A DNA stretch of 64,000 nucleotides from Diphasiastrum complanatum (GCA_029204225.1 CM055106.1:15821278-15885277), one strand, 5' to 3'; shown: positions 40,005 to 53,359, numbered from the stretch's first letter. Translations and numbers: made by a program. The notes: generated from the sequence alone by a model not told the origin.

Positions 40005-43000
40005 CTCCTCAAAAATCTAGCTTGGTAGATCTAGCTTGATGGAAAACATGATGATCTTGAACTTGACTCCATGGGCTGAATTGATCTTTGCTGGTTCAAA
40101 AGGTGTGAAGATCAGCCAATGATCTTGATGTTGATCTGAAATCACCATATCCATGATAGTGCTTCTCTGATGTTGACATCTTTGATGAGCTTGAGAGCTT
40201 TGCACCATCCTAGCACCTCCAAAATTGATCCCTTCCCAATTTCATGTAGATGCTTGACCTTGAGGCTTGCTCATTCTTCATGTGCATGCTCCTGTATGGG
40301 AAAATAAATATTTCTTCTTGATTTATTAGGATCACAAAGATCTAACATCATGTTACCACGATCTAGAGAATTAGACTCATCCAAATTGGCAAGACTATGC
40401 ATGCTATAATAACAAAGTGTTTGCATCATATCTTCATGCTTGTTTACCATGCTAATCTCAGATCCAATGAGGCTAAATACTTCATTATGGAGATAAGTGT
40501 CTTTAGAAGATGATTCACTTACTCTCATAAAGAATTTACAATTTGCCTCAATACAAATTTTCAAACTATGAGTGAACAAATCACTTTTGCTCTTACATGA
40601 CTCAAGAGCATACATTTAATGAAATAAGCATTTGCTTTCTAATTGATTTAAAAAATTTCAACCTTTTAAGAACATCATCTATGTTCTCAAGAGAGACTTC
40701 ATACTCAACTAGTATGGCTTTACTCCAATTTTGAGATGCAATGATCTCACTAAAGCAAATTGATTTATCAAATGACATAAGAGAAGTAGGTATGTGATGT
40801 ATACCACATGAGATATGCTCCTCTTTCCCTTGAAATGTGAGCCACATGGACTCAACCATATTTCTTGAGTTTCTTTTTGGAATCACAATTTGAGAAGGTC
40901 TCTCCTCCTCAATCCTTGGCACACTTGAACCTTGACAAGGATTCTCCTCCTCAATCCTTGGCACATTTGAACCTTGAGATGACTCCTTAAGATTCTCTTC
41001 ATGGTGCTCCTTTTTGATGAAAATCCGAGACCTCCATGTCTCATAATGATCACAACAAGTATGACCATTCAATATGCACTTCCTGTGATTATCAAGATAA
41101 CTTATGCTAGAAACATAAGCCCAAAATCACCAAAACTTGGCATGATTTTTCCAATATTGAAATCAAAAGGTATTTCCATCTCAATAAGGCTAACTACTTG
41201 CTTATGGATATAAGTGTCCACTTTCGATGCTTCACTTATTCTCATAAGAAGTTTACAACTTGCCTTTAAGATTGAAAACTTACAATTTTCATCTTTATGA
41301 ATGAAGACATCATTCATGATCTTATTGAAACCAAAAGATCCTACATTATGAACATATTTCCATTTCCTTGACTTCATAACTAATGTAAGCTTACAAGGAA
41401 AACATATTTTGCTATCTTTTAAGGCATCACACTCAACTAGTATTGCCTTAATCCACCTTTGAGATACAAAAATCTCTTCAAAGCAAAATGGTTCTTCATA
41501 AGTTGACATGAGAGCATAAATGAAACTATTTTCATTTTGTGATTGCTCCTTATTCTTGATTGATTTCTCTTGGATAATAACAATAAGTTTGAACCTGTCC
41601 AAAGTTCCAAGCAAAATACTTTCCAAGGACATAAAATAAATCCAAGTTACTTTCATGAAAGTGACATCTATCTTTGCATCTTGAACCAAACAATGCACTT
41701 CCAAATGAAAAATTTCAAAAGATTTGACATGTGTTGTGATGGACTCTTGAAGACAAATCTTGCAAGTCCTTGTGAGACTCCAAGCCTCATTCTCCTTTCC
41801 ACAAAGGAAACACCTCCCCTTGGACTTGTCCTTCTTGTATTTGCATTTCAAACTTGAAGCTTCATCCTTCACCTCAGCCCCCTTGCTTTGGTTTTCCTTG
41901 GATGGATTGGTTTTCTTTTTGTAGCATCTTGAGAAAATATATCCTCCCTTGCCACAAAGGTTGTACTTAGGATCCTTTCTTTCCTTCAATAGAATGCCAC
42001 CTATTGATGTCATGTGAATAAAAATCTGTGATATGATTCTACAAATGTAATTTGTGACTTTCAAGAGACTAGATTTGAACATCTTCAATAATCTAGAATG
42101 ATCTTCAAAAGATCTAGCTCACAAACTTAAGAATCCATCTTCACAGTAATGACTAGTCACTTGGAAACTTTGCTTTCATCACTAAGACAAAAGCACACAA
42201 TCTTTGAATCAAATCACTAAAGAAATCAGATCCAATCTCCTATTGGACTCATCAAATACCAATGACTCTTTCTTTTGAAAGTTGAAATGGATATCAAAAG
42301 ATTTGACTCCTAGATTTTCCTTTTCACTTGACTAGTTCTCTCAACACTTGAGATTCTTGAGCAAAAGATGGGTTTTGTTTCAAACACCTGAAAATCAAAC
42401 TTAAACACTTCTTTTGGACTCACTCTTGACCCAAATAATCTCACTCTTGAGATTTAGAATGAATTTGATTTGATTTGATAACAAACTATGCCACCAATTT
42501 TTCACAAAGCTTAAAAATTAGACAACTAGAGATTCACAAAGATCTCAACCATGCATGAATACTCAAATATGGACTCCTCCTCATTCTAGACATCAAATGG
42601 GATCACAAATTGACCCTCACACTCTCACAAAGAAAGTTGAATAGACCTAATTTGAGTTTCATACATACTATGTCAATTTTTGCTCAACAATTTGAATTCA
42701 ATCACTCCTATTGGATTCCACCAATTACTCTACTTTTTAAGACTTGGAATGAAATTCAAAATCAAAAGTTGTGATTTTTCTCACTAAGATATTGTGCTTC
42801 AAAGAGCTAATACCACTTAGAAAGATTTGATCACCTAGGAGAAGACAAATTCTTCACCTATAACAACACACAATGAGCTTCTAGATCTTGCCCTCTACAA
42901 AGGAAGGAACTCTTAGAAAATTGGATTTCTCTCTACATGTTTGCCATAGACACCTTAATGACTCTTTTCAAACCACAATCACTCAAACAATTTGAGTAGG

Positions 43001-43676
43001 GTTGAACAATGTGACTTGGATCTCAATCTCTTTTCTAGAACTCTCAATTTAATCCAATCTATGTCAAATTCTACAAAAGATTTGCATAGATGCTCTATAT
43101 GCACTAGAAACTCTCAAAGGTTTCACTTGGAGGACAGATCCAAGGATGTTTTCTAGCAAATTGATGTTTCTAAACTTGACCCTATCACTCTTGAACAAAT
43201 CTAGAGTGAGGGTACAATGGATTTCATCCTCTCACCTTTCATATCACTCCTTAATCTATGATTTTTGGCAAAATCACTCTCAACTTCAACATGCACTCAA
43301 AAAATCAGAGATAATCAATTAATCCACCTAATTCAAGCTTAAAATTTAATTTTTTGGCTGATCCAATACAAGAACTAATCAACGGATTAGATTCTCTATA
43401 GAAAATGCTTGATTATGCACTAAAAATCACTCAAATTGGGTGTGTGAGTCAAATTGTACAAATTTTTGAATTTTCTCAGACAAAACTGGAGCTGTACGGA
43501 CTCACACGTGTGAAAAGTGTTCCTACATCCCACAACAAGTTCTGGTCCAAAAATTTTGAGAATATCTATCAAATCCAAGTCGCTACACAAAATTTGACTA
43601 GTTTCCAAAAAACTGCTAATTTTGGCTTTGATTTGGATTAACCCTATCAATTTCAACAAAGCCTCTTGTACTTGTA
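40005..43676 (-). mobile_element. Element D interior: scrambled copia-derived coding fragments
   Basis: Minus-strand frames at 41102-42088, 40602-41072 and 40271-40615. The first has a damaged knuckle (CGKGGYIFSRCYKKK), a second cysteine cluster (RCFLCGKE...CKICLQES), then ALMSTYEEPFCFEEIFVSQRWIKAILVECDAL, which resembles the start of copia RT (EEPTSFEEANKSQYWRKTMQVEFDAL in B). The second has two tandem PRIEEE repeats and again FSEIIASQNWSKAILVEYE. Both runs go on to a C-K-[LF]-[LF]-M-R-[IV]-S-E-[AS] block of unknown origin. So a pol N-terminal segment with an attached foreign block appears twice. No integrase, YVDD or RNase H is visible. About 1.6 kb at the 5' end (42089-43676) is non-coding. 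This fits a non-autonomous derivative that uses B-type LTRs. Confidence 0.65.
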
Positions 43677-44491
43677 TGTGCAAAAAGTACAAAAAGTACC
43701 AAGAGTGGATCCTAATCTGATCCTCAAGAGGAACAGATTACTTGATCTATCAATCTACTTCAGATTAAGATCAATTCTAGACACAAAATCCTAACAAGAA
43801 CAATCATTAATTGAAGCTAAGTGTAATTCATGGTTTCACACGTGTGAAACATTGTCTGAGTACGGAATCCAACCTGAAAATCAATTACACATTGATAGAA
43901 CCTCAAAACAATCAAAACAAATGTAGACAAATGGAGAGAATCACTCAAAATTGCTTCCAACACCAAGATTGGTGTCTCACACTGATTATGGCCAAATGTG
44001 GCTCTATATATACAATAAGTGGGAGTTCGTGGTACTGATCATCCCTTTGATCCCACATGTGTGAAGGTGCTTTGTCATATGATGACTCATCATGCAAAAC
44101 TGACACTTGGACAAAACCTTCTATTTTGAGCACTTTTGGTCCATTTTCCTTCTATATGGAGATCTACTTGAAAATCTTCTAGAAGTCAAAATTCGTCTAC
44201 TTCAGCTTATTCCACACATGTGAGATGTCCTCTACACATGGGATGTGACACCTAACCAAAGGATGTGGCTCATGCAAGCAATAGATTGATGCCATGTGTC
44301 ATATGTCTAGAAAACTAGTTTTTGGCCTTTTTAGCCACTAGAACTTGAATTAAATCATATGTACAACCTATATGATTATGGTACATGATAGGCACACTAT
44401 TTTCACACGTGGGAACAGGCTCCACACATGTGTAATCATCCTATATGCAAGATTTTTGGCCTGTACCAAGCTTATTTTTGCATTTTTCACA
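43677..44491 (-). repeat. 5' LTR of element D, about 815 bp
   Basis: Reverse complement of the copia B LTR, from TGTGAAAAATGC at 44491 to TTTTTGCACA at about 43677, including the 18-bp palindrome GTTTCACACGTGTGAAAC at 43833-43850. No canonical Met-tRNA primer site is seen next to it. Confidence 0.85.
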
Positions 44492-46493
44492 AAACCGAAC
44501 AGTAGCTTCCTAGGAAAAACAAGCATCAAAAGATCTTCAATAATGAGCAGAGGCTTTTGCTGATGAGAAATACAAAAAATGGGCAGGCTTTGGTCAACAA
44601 AATCGTGATTTGATTCAAGGAACAGGTGCTTTTGTTGAGCAAAAATGAACACGAGCTTTTCTTAGAGCAAAAACAGAATTGGCAAAAAAGAGCAGTGGCT
44701 TTTGGTGAGTCAAAAAAGAGCAAGAGCCTTTGGTGATAAGAAGCTGAAGGAACATTTGAGTGCAGATCCAGATATTAAGGTGGAAACTAGCGATTCATCC
44801 AGTAATTTTTTTTTTTCTCAAAGCTATCCAAGTTTTGTTGTTTTAGTAGGAGTTCTATTCAAAAAAAAATCTATTGATCATTTACTTGCTTATTGATGAT
44901 TTTTTTGCTTAGTTTATATTCCATGAAATTAAGTGCACAATTTTGCTTGAAGCGGTTGCTTCCAGTGTCCGATTCATGTCTTTCTCGTTTGCATGAAGGA
45001 AATTTTGTGCCATTCCGATAAAAGGTGTAGTTGTGATTTTCAGCCTCCCAATTTTGCTTAGTAGTTGCTTTTCACAAAGAATCTCATCATAGGATTCTAT
45101 TAATGAAAGAGTACTAAAACCCTAAACCTCGAGTTTCCAAGTGTTGTCATCGATAGGCCCGCCGCCCTCTGCAATGTGGTTTTGCTAATTGAAGTCCATA
45201 ATAAAGCCCTAAAACAACTCAAGTATTGATCTCGCCCAACATGCCTTAGATATTCTGCTTATTGCATACAAGACCTTAAATTCTTCCTTATGTAGTAGTG
45301 TCTTGCCATTTTATTGAGCATTATTTGATCATTAAAAGATTTTCTCATGTTAGTCAAAACATGTGACACCAGAAATAAGATTGAGTCTTGCATCTTGATT
45401 CTTAGTTTGAATATCTGTTGGGTGCAAGATTCAATTCCCACCCATGAGTACCAGTGGTAGTTCTGTACAAGATTCAATGAGTACCCTGACAAAATCCAAA
45501 GCCTAGCTATGGAGTATCATAACAACCAGTAAGCACACTATGAAAGCTTAAAAAAGCCAACTATGGAGTAGAAGACAAAAGCAAGAGAGAGAGAACTTCA
45601 AAGCTCACACAATTTGTAAGGATTAGTCAAGGAGTAGTAGGGTGTAGAAACCCCTTCAAACTAAGGGCCACATATAGCATCTAATGTATAGAGGTGGTGT
45701 CTTTCAAAATCTAGCTCTAGACCCCACATCCTCCATACATATTAAAGATTGAGCTAAAAGTTCTTAGTTCAAAGTGCTGAGTGGCAAGTGCTTCAGAGTT
45801 CACCCGTAGTAACAATTGTTTCAAACATAACAGTTTTTACATCCCTTGTTTTGAATGTAAGAAATTACATCGTAGAAATAGGACTGAAATTTTTTTATCT
45901 ATACCAAAACCATCAATGTGCAACAAAGTTCTTGTGCCACCATTCTAGCCTAAAAAAATGTCGCCTAGAGCTAGCACCATGATTGGAATTTGGCCTTTTA
46001 GAATCTATTACCCCAGTTTGATAACTGTCATAGGTTCCTATTATTAAAATGAACCAACAGGTGACATTAGTGTTTCAAAGTTCTTTATAACTGAATGAGA
46101 TTGGATGTAGAAGTTGTCTGGGCTAATAGGCAATATCACAATGACCCCACGGATGCTAATCTAGAGCTCAATAGATGGGTCCAAGGAGGGAAACGTGTGG
46201 ACAAAGCTAGATTAGAAGCATGAACGTTTGGAGGAGTCCGATAGTACAGGTGGATGTTTAATAGAGGGGTCCAATGGAATCAATCTGTGACACTATCCAT
46301 GTGTTGTTTTTAGAGGGGTATAGTGAAAGGTAGTGATATACACAAAATCATCAACTTTGTGCTCATAAGTATAGGTTGAATCAAACTTAACTCGAAGGCC
46401 TTTTTGTCTTTTGTCTATTCAACTTGATAGCCAATGCTAAAACAAACCATATTATGGGGTTGCTTTAATAGCTGCATATTGTTAGGTCGATTA
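44492..46493. other. No gene recognised
   Basis: Unassigned. Near 44540-44740 a loose repeat of the word GAGC.G.GGCTTTTGGTGAG occurs about five times at irregular spacing. Two AAACCCTAAACC words near 45115 are too few to be telomeric. Confidence 0.35.
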
Positions 46494-46723
46494 TGTTAAA
46501 ATAGATAATGTGCGTGTTCACACTAGCAAGATATGTCTAGTTAACATGAACAGCCATGGGTCCTGAAACGATATGCTTTATCAAACCGTCGTCTTCTGTT
46601 CTCTCCTATGTAATGGGCTGTCACCCTCTTTCTAATCAATTAATAAAGCATGTAGTTAAAACGTGTGTCTCTCTCCGCTCTATCCCTCTCCCTCTCCTGC
46701 TACGTGATCTCTGAAATGTATCA
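46494..46723 (+). repeat. 5' LTR of TRIM 1
   Basis: 230 bp; differs from the 3' LTR by roughly a dozen mostly transition changes. Confidence 0.95.
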
Positions 46724-47334
46724 TGGTATCAGAGCCTGGCTCTGCCTTCATGCCTCCTCCATGTGTGATGATGCTAGTATTCGTGCTTCTACCTATGGAT
46801 GACTTCAACCATGCTTCACAGAAACACACCTTTGTAGCAACCTTGTTCTGAAGCAAAATAGAAAGAAGAAATGTCTGAGTGCAGGTTTGCCTTCTTGTTC
46901 TCTTCATGTCAAATACAGTGACAACAAACCAACATGAAGAATAAGAGGAAACAATCAAACAAAGTGAACTGCATCAACCAGCAGTCAGCCAATCAACTAA
47001 AAGTTGCTGAAACAAGCAACTAATCAACAAAACAATGATCAAAGCTAGCTCTTTGCAGATGCCAGAAAGCTGAATTAAAGCAAAGTCCTTGTGCAGGTTA
47101 AAGAAGAGACATCTTCTACCACAGTCTACATGAAGATGCAGTTCAGTAGCATAGACCAAGGAGGAGCAGGATAAAATCAAAAGCTGAAGCTTTCACATGA
47201 AGTGGGAGCAATGGCAACAAAGCCAAATACAATTAATCAAATCTGAAACAAGATCAGTAGAATGTCAAAATAATAATAATGCTGAACTTAATAAGATCTA
47301 TACTAAGTTTAGTGAACACTTCATTAAGTGGTAG

Positions 47335-47564
47335 TGTTAAAATAGATAATGTGCGTGTTCACACCAGCAAGATATGTCTAGTTAACATGTACAATCATGG
47401 GTCCCAAAACAATGTGCTTTATCAAACTGTCGTCTTTTGTTCTCTCCTATGTAATGGGTTGTCGCCCTCTTTCTAATCAATTAATAAAGCATGTAGTTAA
47501 AATGTGTGTCTCTCTCCACTCTATCTCTCTCCCTCTCCTGCTGCATGATCTCTGAAATGTATCA
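47335..47564 (+). repeat. 3' LTR of TRIM 1
   Basis: 230 bp; same ends as the 5' copy, followed by the GATTA duplication. Confidence 0.95.
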
Positions 47565-47569
47565 GATTA

Positions 47570-48125
47570 TAGTACAACTCTCCACAACTAACTAGTGCCA
47601 ATGGAATGGGGGTCTGCAAGAAACTGCAAGGAAAGGAGATCTTGGATAAACCTAGACGACATGCCGACACATCTCGAGAGTTCGTATACCTATCATGAAG
47701 AAATTTGACCATCCATGGTAAAAATCCCCAGTGTGCTTAGTTAGGACTGAGTAATGGATTTTGAAATACAGTTTGGTGAGTACCAAATTGACCATGCTCT
47801 GACAATTGGAAAAATTGTCTATATCACAAAAAAAAACTCCATTTGTAGGAATCATAGAGAAGAAAATTGAACCGAAATTTTTTTATCTTATAGAATTCGG
47901 GCCCAAAGCTAGCTAGCACCATGATTGGAAAATGACCTTTGAGAGTCTAGAATTTTGAGAAACAGTACGACCAATAAACATTTTGAATCATCTACAATTA
48001 ACCATTGCCATTGGAATGGAGGCTTGGAAGAAACAGCGAGAAAGAAGATCTTGGATAAACCTAGACAACGTACTATCATTTCTTGAGATTTCATACACCT
48101 ATCTGGAAGAAATTTGACCATCCAT
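47570..48125. repeat. Spaced direct duplication flanking unrelated DNA
   Basis: Two copies of about 140 bp (about 47584-47720 and 47992-48125) share GATCTTGGATAAACCTAGAC and GAAGAAATTTGACCATCCAT, with an offset of about 410 bp. The DNA between the cores is also loosely similar, so the true unit may be about 410 bp. Confidence 0.8.
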
Positions 48126-48349
48126 TGTGTTCAGTCTGTGTGTTCTAGTTAGCAAACACAGTTGAGGCTCAATTCTTAAAAGAAATACAAAATACTTTGT
48201 GACATTTTGATTGCATGATTCATTCTGATGAAAATTTGTCATGTTCTAACAACTAGATAATATTAAAATGAATCTATGGGTACTATTTGAAAGTGTTGTG
48301 CTTACATATGCTCAAAGTGCTTTATGTAGCACCACATTATACACTTTAT

Positions 48350-51033
48350 GCTCGAACTTAAGTTCGAGCAAAGCTCCCATGTGGTTGTGTGGTCATCCAT
48401 ATAATTTCAAACCACTTTTTAACAGTATGGACTATTATTGCACCTACAAACCCTAGACTCTCAAATTTCTAATCATGAAATACAAAATGTTAGTAGCACC
48501 ACATTATACACTCTATGCTCGAACTTAAGTTCAAGCAATGCTCCCATGTGGTTATGTGATCATCCATATGATTTCATGCCACTTCTCAACAGTATGTACT
48601 AGCATTGCACTTACAAACTCTAGACTCTCAAATTTCTAATCATGAAATACAAAATGTTAGTAACACCACATTATACACTCTATGCTCGAACTTAAGTTCG
48701 AGCAATGCTCCCATGTGGTTATGTGATCATCCATATGATTTCATGCCACTTCTCAACAGTATGTACTAGCAGTGCACTTACAAACTCTAGACTCTCAAAT
48801 TTCTAATCATGAAACACAAATGTTAGCTCAAACACGTATTGTTGTCTATTGATAGTTCGCATTACGATGTGCCAATATTGTAAGCCAAATATCATATGAT
48901 CAAAGTGCTTTTACCTAATTCCTTATTGTATAATTGATGCTCGAACTTTAGTTCAAGCAAAAAGCTACTTTGTCAACATGTGACAATAAGTATTCTAACT
49001 GCTATTACTGCACCTACAAACACCATATTTTCAAAATATGATTTACAAAACACAAATTTGAGTCTCCTTGCTCAACCATGGGTTCAAGCACATCTCTTCT
49101 TATAAGCAAGTCTCCACTATAATCTATCAATTTTATAATAATGCATCTACACAAACCATATGCTCAAAGTTCTTCATGCTAAGACCACATTATACACTCT
49201 ATGCTCGAAGTTAAGTTCGAGCAAAGCTCCCATGTGGTTGTGTGGTCATCCATGACTCCATGCAACTTTTAAATAGCATGTACTACTATTGTCCCTACAA
49301 ACTCTAGACTCTCAAATTTCTAATCATTAAACACAAATGTTAGTAATACACTCTATGCTTGAACTTAAGTTCAAGCAAAGCTCCCATGTGGTTGTGTGAT
49401 CATCCATATGCTTTCATGCCACTTCTTAACATGATGTACTACTCTTGTGCCTACAAACTCTAGACTCTCAAATTTATAATCATGAAATACAAATATTAGT
49501 AACACCACATTATACACTCTATGTTCTAACTTAAGTTGTGGCTATATGATCATCCATATGATTTCATGCCTCTTCTTAACAGTATGTACTAGCATTGCAC
49601 TTGCAAACTCTAGACTCTTTAATCATGAAATACAAATGTTAGATCAAACACGTATTGTTGTCTATTGATAGTTCGCATTACGATGTGCCAATATCGTAAT
49701 CCAAATGTATATTGATGAAAGTGCCTTCACCTAATTCCTTATTGTATAATTGATGCTCAAACTTCAGTTCAAGCAAAAAAGCCACTTTGTCAACATGTAA
49801 TAATTCGTATTCTAACTGCTATTACTGTACCTACAAACACCATACTTTCAAAATACCATTTACAAAACACAAATTTGAGTCTCCTTGCTCTACCACGGGT
49901 TCGAGCACACTTCTTCTTATAAGCATAGTCTCCAATATAATCTACAAATTCTATAATAATGCCTCCATAGATTGTGTTGTCATTATAGTTTATACTAATT
50001 CCATATTAAAGACTTTATGCTCGAACTAAAGTTCGAGCAAAGCTCCTCTATCACTAACTAGTCATCCACTAAGTTTTAATGCAATATGCTACTACTACAC
50101 ATACACCTCCGTACTCTCAAAAATACTCTTCTCAAAACACATTTTTGAGTTTCCTTGCCTGGCTTTATCTCTTCTACCACTATTGGTCATTCATGTGATT
50201 TCGTCCCACTTGTTGCCATTGGAAACTAGTATTGAACTTCAGATACAATACTCTAAAAATGCTCTTCACAAATCAAGTTGTTGAACTCGACCATGAGTTA
50301 TGACTTGCAAAATACATTGTCTTGTAAATAAACCTCGCATTATGTTTTGTCAACTTGATAAAATTATCTTCAAATAGCAAATGCTCATTGTGCTTTCCAT
50401 AGTATAGACTCTATGCTCGAACTAAAGTTCGAGCAAAACTCTACCATGTGATAATCTACAAGATTTGATCCTACTATTTAAAACAGTATATTATTACCGC
50501 ACCAACCATTCCAAAATCTCACTATCAACCTTCTATTGGATCACAAGGTTGCTTGCAAACATTGCATACCATTTTTTGCTGCTTTTGATAATGTCACAAG
50601 GTAATATTATCGACTATATGCTTGAACTTAGTACGATCAAAGTGCCACTATTTCTTCATACATATAATTGCATACTACTTGATGCCATAAATTGCCGCTC
50701 TTACAATCCCATACTTTAAGAATGCTATTCTCAAAACACATTTTTGGTTACCATGGTTGGTTGTAAATTTGGACATATATTGCCTTGTTATCACAACTCA
50801 CATTAGGATTTGTCAACACTATGAAATTGTCTTCAAGCATCAGATGGCCATGATTTTTTTGAAAATCCCATGTTCTAGGATCTATGCCTAAGCATATGTT
50901 CGAGAAGGATCCTACCACGTTGTGATTATCCAAACCATTTTATGCTAACATTTGTTGCACCTACTACTTCAAACTCTAATCGCGCTACTTTTTAAATGTA
51001 TTCATAAGTGTCTGCTCGACCTTGAGTTCGAGC
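48350..51033. repeat. Tandem array built on a 20-bp palindrome
   Basis: The core GCTCGAACTTAAGTTCGAGC is a perfect palindrome. It occurs perfectly at 48350-48369 and 48684-48703, with one change at 48517-48536, and with all changes paired (GCTTGAACTTAAGTTCAAGC) at 49357-49376. Versions with changed centre or arm lie at 48939, 49203, 49755, 50019, 50415 and 51014, and heavily decayed ones at 49523, 50620 and 50886. The first three units are 167 bp apart. A second related motif (GCTC.ACCA..GGTTC.AGC) lies at 49070 and 49887. Blocks from about 48831 and 49647 repeat at 816 bp, so the array has a higher-order repeat. Each core is followed by AAAGCTCCCATGTGGTT or a relative. No coding capacity. 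It could be an ordinary satellite or a set of protein-binding sites. Confidence 0.88.
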
Positions 51034-52564
51034 ACACCTTGGCTCCCTTGCAAACGACTAATCCTACATCAAATGGTCATAATGCTTTCTACTAATTTCA
51101 TATTGTGTAATTTATATTAAGACTTAATTTTGTGCATAACTTTTGTATGAATTTAAGCTATTTATTGATACTATATACTACTATTGTAATTACAAATTTC
51201 AAACTCTCAAATGCTCTTTGTTAAATACACAAGTATTGTGAATTTTGCATGTAGGTACAATGGCTGAGGACAAGCAAGTTTTTTGACTTGATACTATCAT
51301 GGAATCACCTATGCGTAAGAAGGCCAGGTACACTCAACGAAGTCTGATCATAGCAGGTGAGATCGACTTGGTTGATTCAATTGGGGAAGACAAAAAAACC
51401 AATTAATTGGTATATGGAAACATACGACACATCAGGAATACATATGAAAGATGTACATCTATATGTCTGTTCAAAAGATCAAGAGTACAACGATATGGGA
51501 GTAGTTTGGAATGTTAAAGAGAGTGAAGGAAAATATGCAACACCATGTCTTGGGGTTGTTGTAGAGAGTTCCAAGGATGAAAAAATTATGTTGATCTTTT
51601 GAAGGATTTAGTCTCAAAGACATGCAATCAAGCAAGGACGACAAGCGTGGCTCCATGAAGGATCTTGGTTGGAACTTAATGAGTTTCGATAACCTTGAGG
51701 ATGTTGGCATCACAGACATGATGCAAATTATTGAAGGATTTTTAATTGTAAAGGGAGAATTGACAAATGTCACATCTTTTTTCAAAAAGAGTTTGGATGT
51801 CCAAAAGGGAGAAAAAAAGAAAAAGAAGAAAACTTACGGAAAATCAAGAAAAAAAAACTACTGAAAAGAGAAATAATAGAAAGCAAGGTTCCACATCTAA
51901 GCAAACAAAAAAAAAATAGTGCCAAATCTATGGAAATAATGCCCTTAAATCAACAAGCAGATGCTATGGTTTCAAGAATGGAAGACTCGTTGAGTGTTGA
52001 CAATGAGCAGGGCTTGCAACTCCTATATAAAAGGAAGGAATATTATCCATTTGGAATGGACACATCCTATAACATTGATGTGACAAGATGTTTTCAAGCT
52101 CCTAGTCACAGAGTGTATCGAGGATTGGTAAAGGACCATGTATTGCGGCTGATAAAAGAATTTTGTGCACATCCTCAACCTTGTGCGGTTATTGCAGATG
52201 TAATGCCATTTGATCCAAAGACAAATGAACCATTACAAAACTTAATTTCGAGTCAAATAGACAAGGTCAGTTATTGGGTCATATCAGGTCAACACTCAAT
52301 AGAAGCTGCAAAATTGATGCAGGGCTTGTCAAATCAAAAACTGAAAGATGCAGATATAGAAGATCTACAATAATACTTAATTGTCCAAGCAAATATTCGG
52401 TTTTAATATCAACGGATGCAAACTTGATGGTGGCAAAGGTCATACAAAAGGAGCTATTTATTGATCAAATGAAACAAGCAAGAGGTCAATGGATAGCTTT
52501 CAACAGGCCTGCAAAGCCTAAAGCTAGCGTCAAAAGTATTGAGACGTCAAATAAATCATGGGAG

Positions 52565-52656
52565 GTAGTTGCATTGTTGTCAAATTATTATTTACTACTT
52601 TGTGTTTTGAAACTTTTAATAATTGTGTAAATGCATTAATTCTTTGTCGCTTGCAG
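52565..52656 (+). other. Phase-0 spliceosomal intron, 92 bp
   Basis: GAG|GTAGTT at the left and TTGCAG|GAT at the right. Joining 52564 to 52657 keeps the frame (NKSWE then DFVETAK), while the intron itself is AT-rich and unlike coding sequence. Confidence 0.75.
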
Positions 52657-53359
52657 GATTTTGTGGAGACTGCCAAGTGCACATTGCAAAAAGGTTTTCA
52701 AAAGCATGACATTCACATGGTCACTTGTGACGATGATGTTTTTGACAACTGGATGAAAATAATGGAGATGTATGTTGCTGGACAATTGCCAAACACTAGA
52801 GGAAATCTCGAGCCTTTTGTAGAAAAAAAGACCACAAAAGGAAAGGATAAAATTGGACTGGTAAAACAAGCACCAAGAACAGTAAATCTCTGTGCCACAT
52901 TGTTTAGATGTATTGAGGGACTAGATCCAGATCAAGTGCAAGGTTTACAAGCTGAAATCATGGCCAAAAAAGTCCTAAGAAAGAAAGGCGAAGGTGTCGA
53001 AGATAAGGTAGATATGGACGATGCATGTAAAAAATAAAAGGCGATAAAGTATTGCAAGATGCAATCATATCCTACCTTCAAGAATTCACACTAGCCAAAT
53101 CTACTTGGAGCCATTTGAGTGCCGTGTATGGCATTGAAGATGAAGAATATGCAAAGATGTATACATGGTCGAAGGAATGGTTAAAAGATGCATTGAATCG
53201 TTCAAAGTCACGCCTCCACTGCCGGCAATAGTCAAAAATAATATTCACCACTTGTATTTGAAGTCCAAAGGCTTAGATTCGGAAGTAAATCAAAGTCCTT
53301 GGAGAATTTGTATAGCTGGCCTTCAATTTGAAAGACATGTAGAATTCTCAAAAAAGGTT

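Larger units (their letters stand above)
46494..47564 (+). mobile_element. TRIM 1: complete non-coding LTR element, 1071 bp
   Basis: Two 230-bp LTRs (46494-46723 and 47335-47564), both TGTTAAAATAG...ATGTATCA, enclose 611 bp. A primer site TGGTATCAGAGCC (46724-46736) directly follows the first LTR. The second LTR is preceded by AAGTGGTAG, a weak polypurine tract. The 5-bp flanks are GATTA on both sides (46489-46493 and 47565-47569), a perfect target-site duplication. There is no gag or pol, so it depends on proteins from another copia-like element. Both LTRs carry an AATAAAG poly(A)-like signal. Confidence 0.95.

Noticed and set aside
40017-40208. His/Gln-rich small protein beside the D LTR
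   Set aside because: Short frame in non-coding sequence next to the LTR, no support from other copies.
45105-45135. Interstitial telomere repeat (AAACCCTAAACC)
   Set aside because: Only about one and a half units; chance in this composition. The same applies to ACAAAACCCTAAACCC near 5220.
48350-51033. CRISPR-like array
   Set aside because: Units are long, tandem and palindromic, spacers are related to each other, and the setting is eukaryotic.
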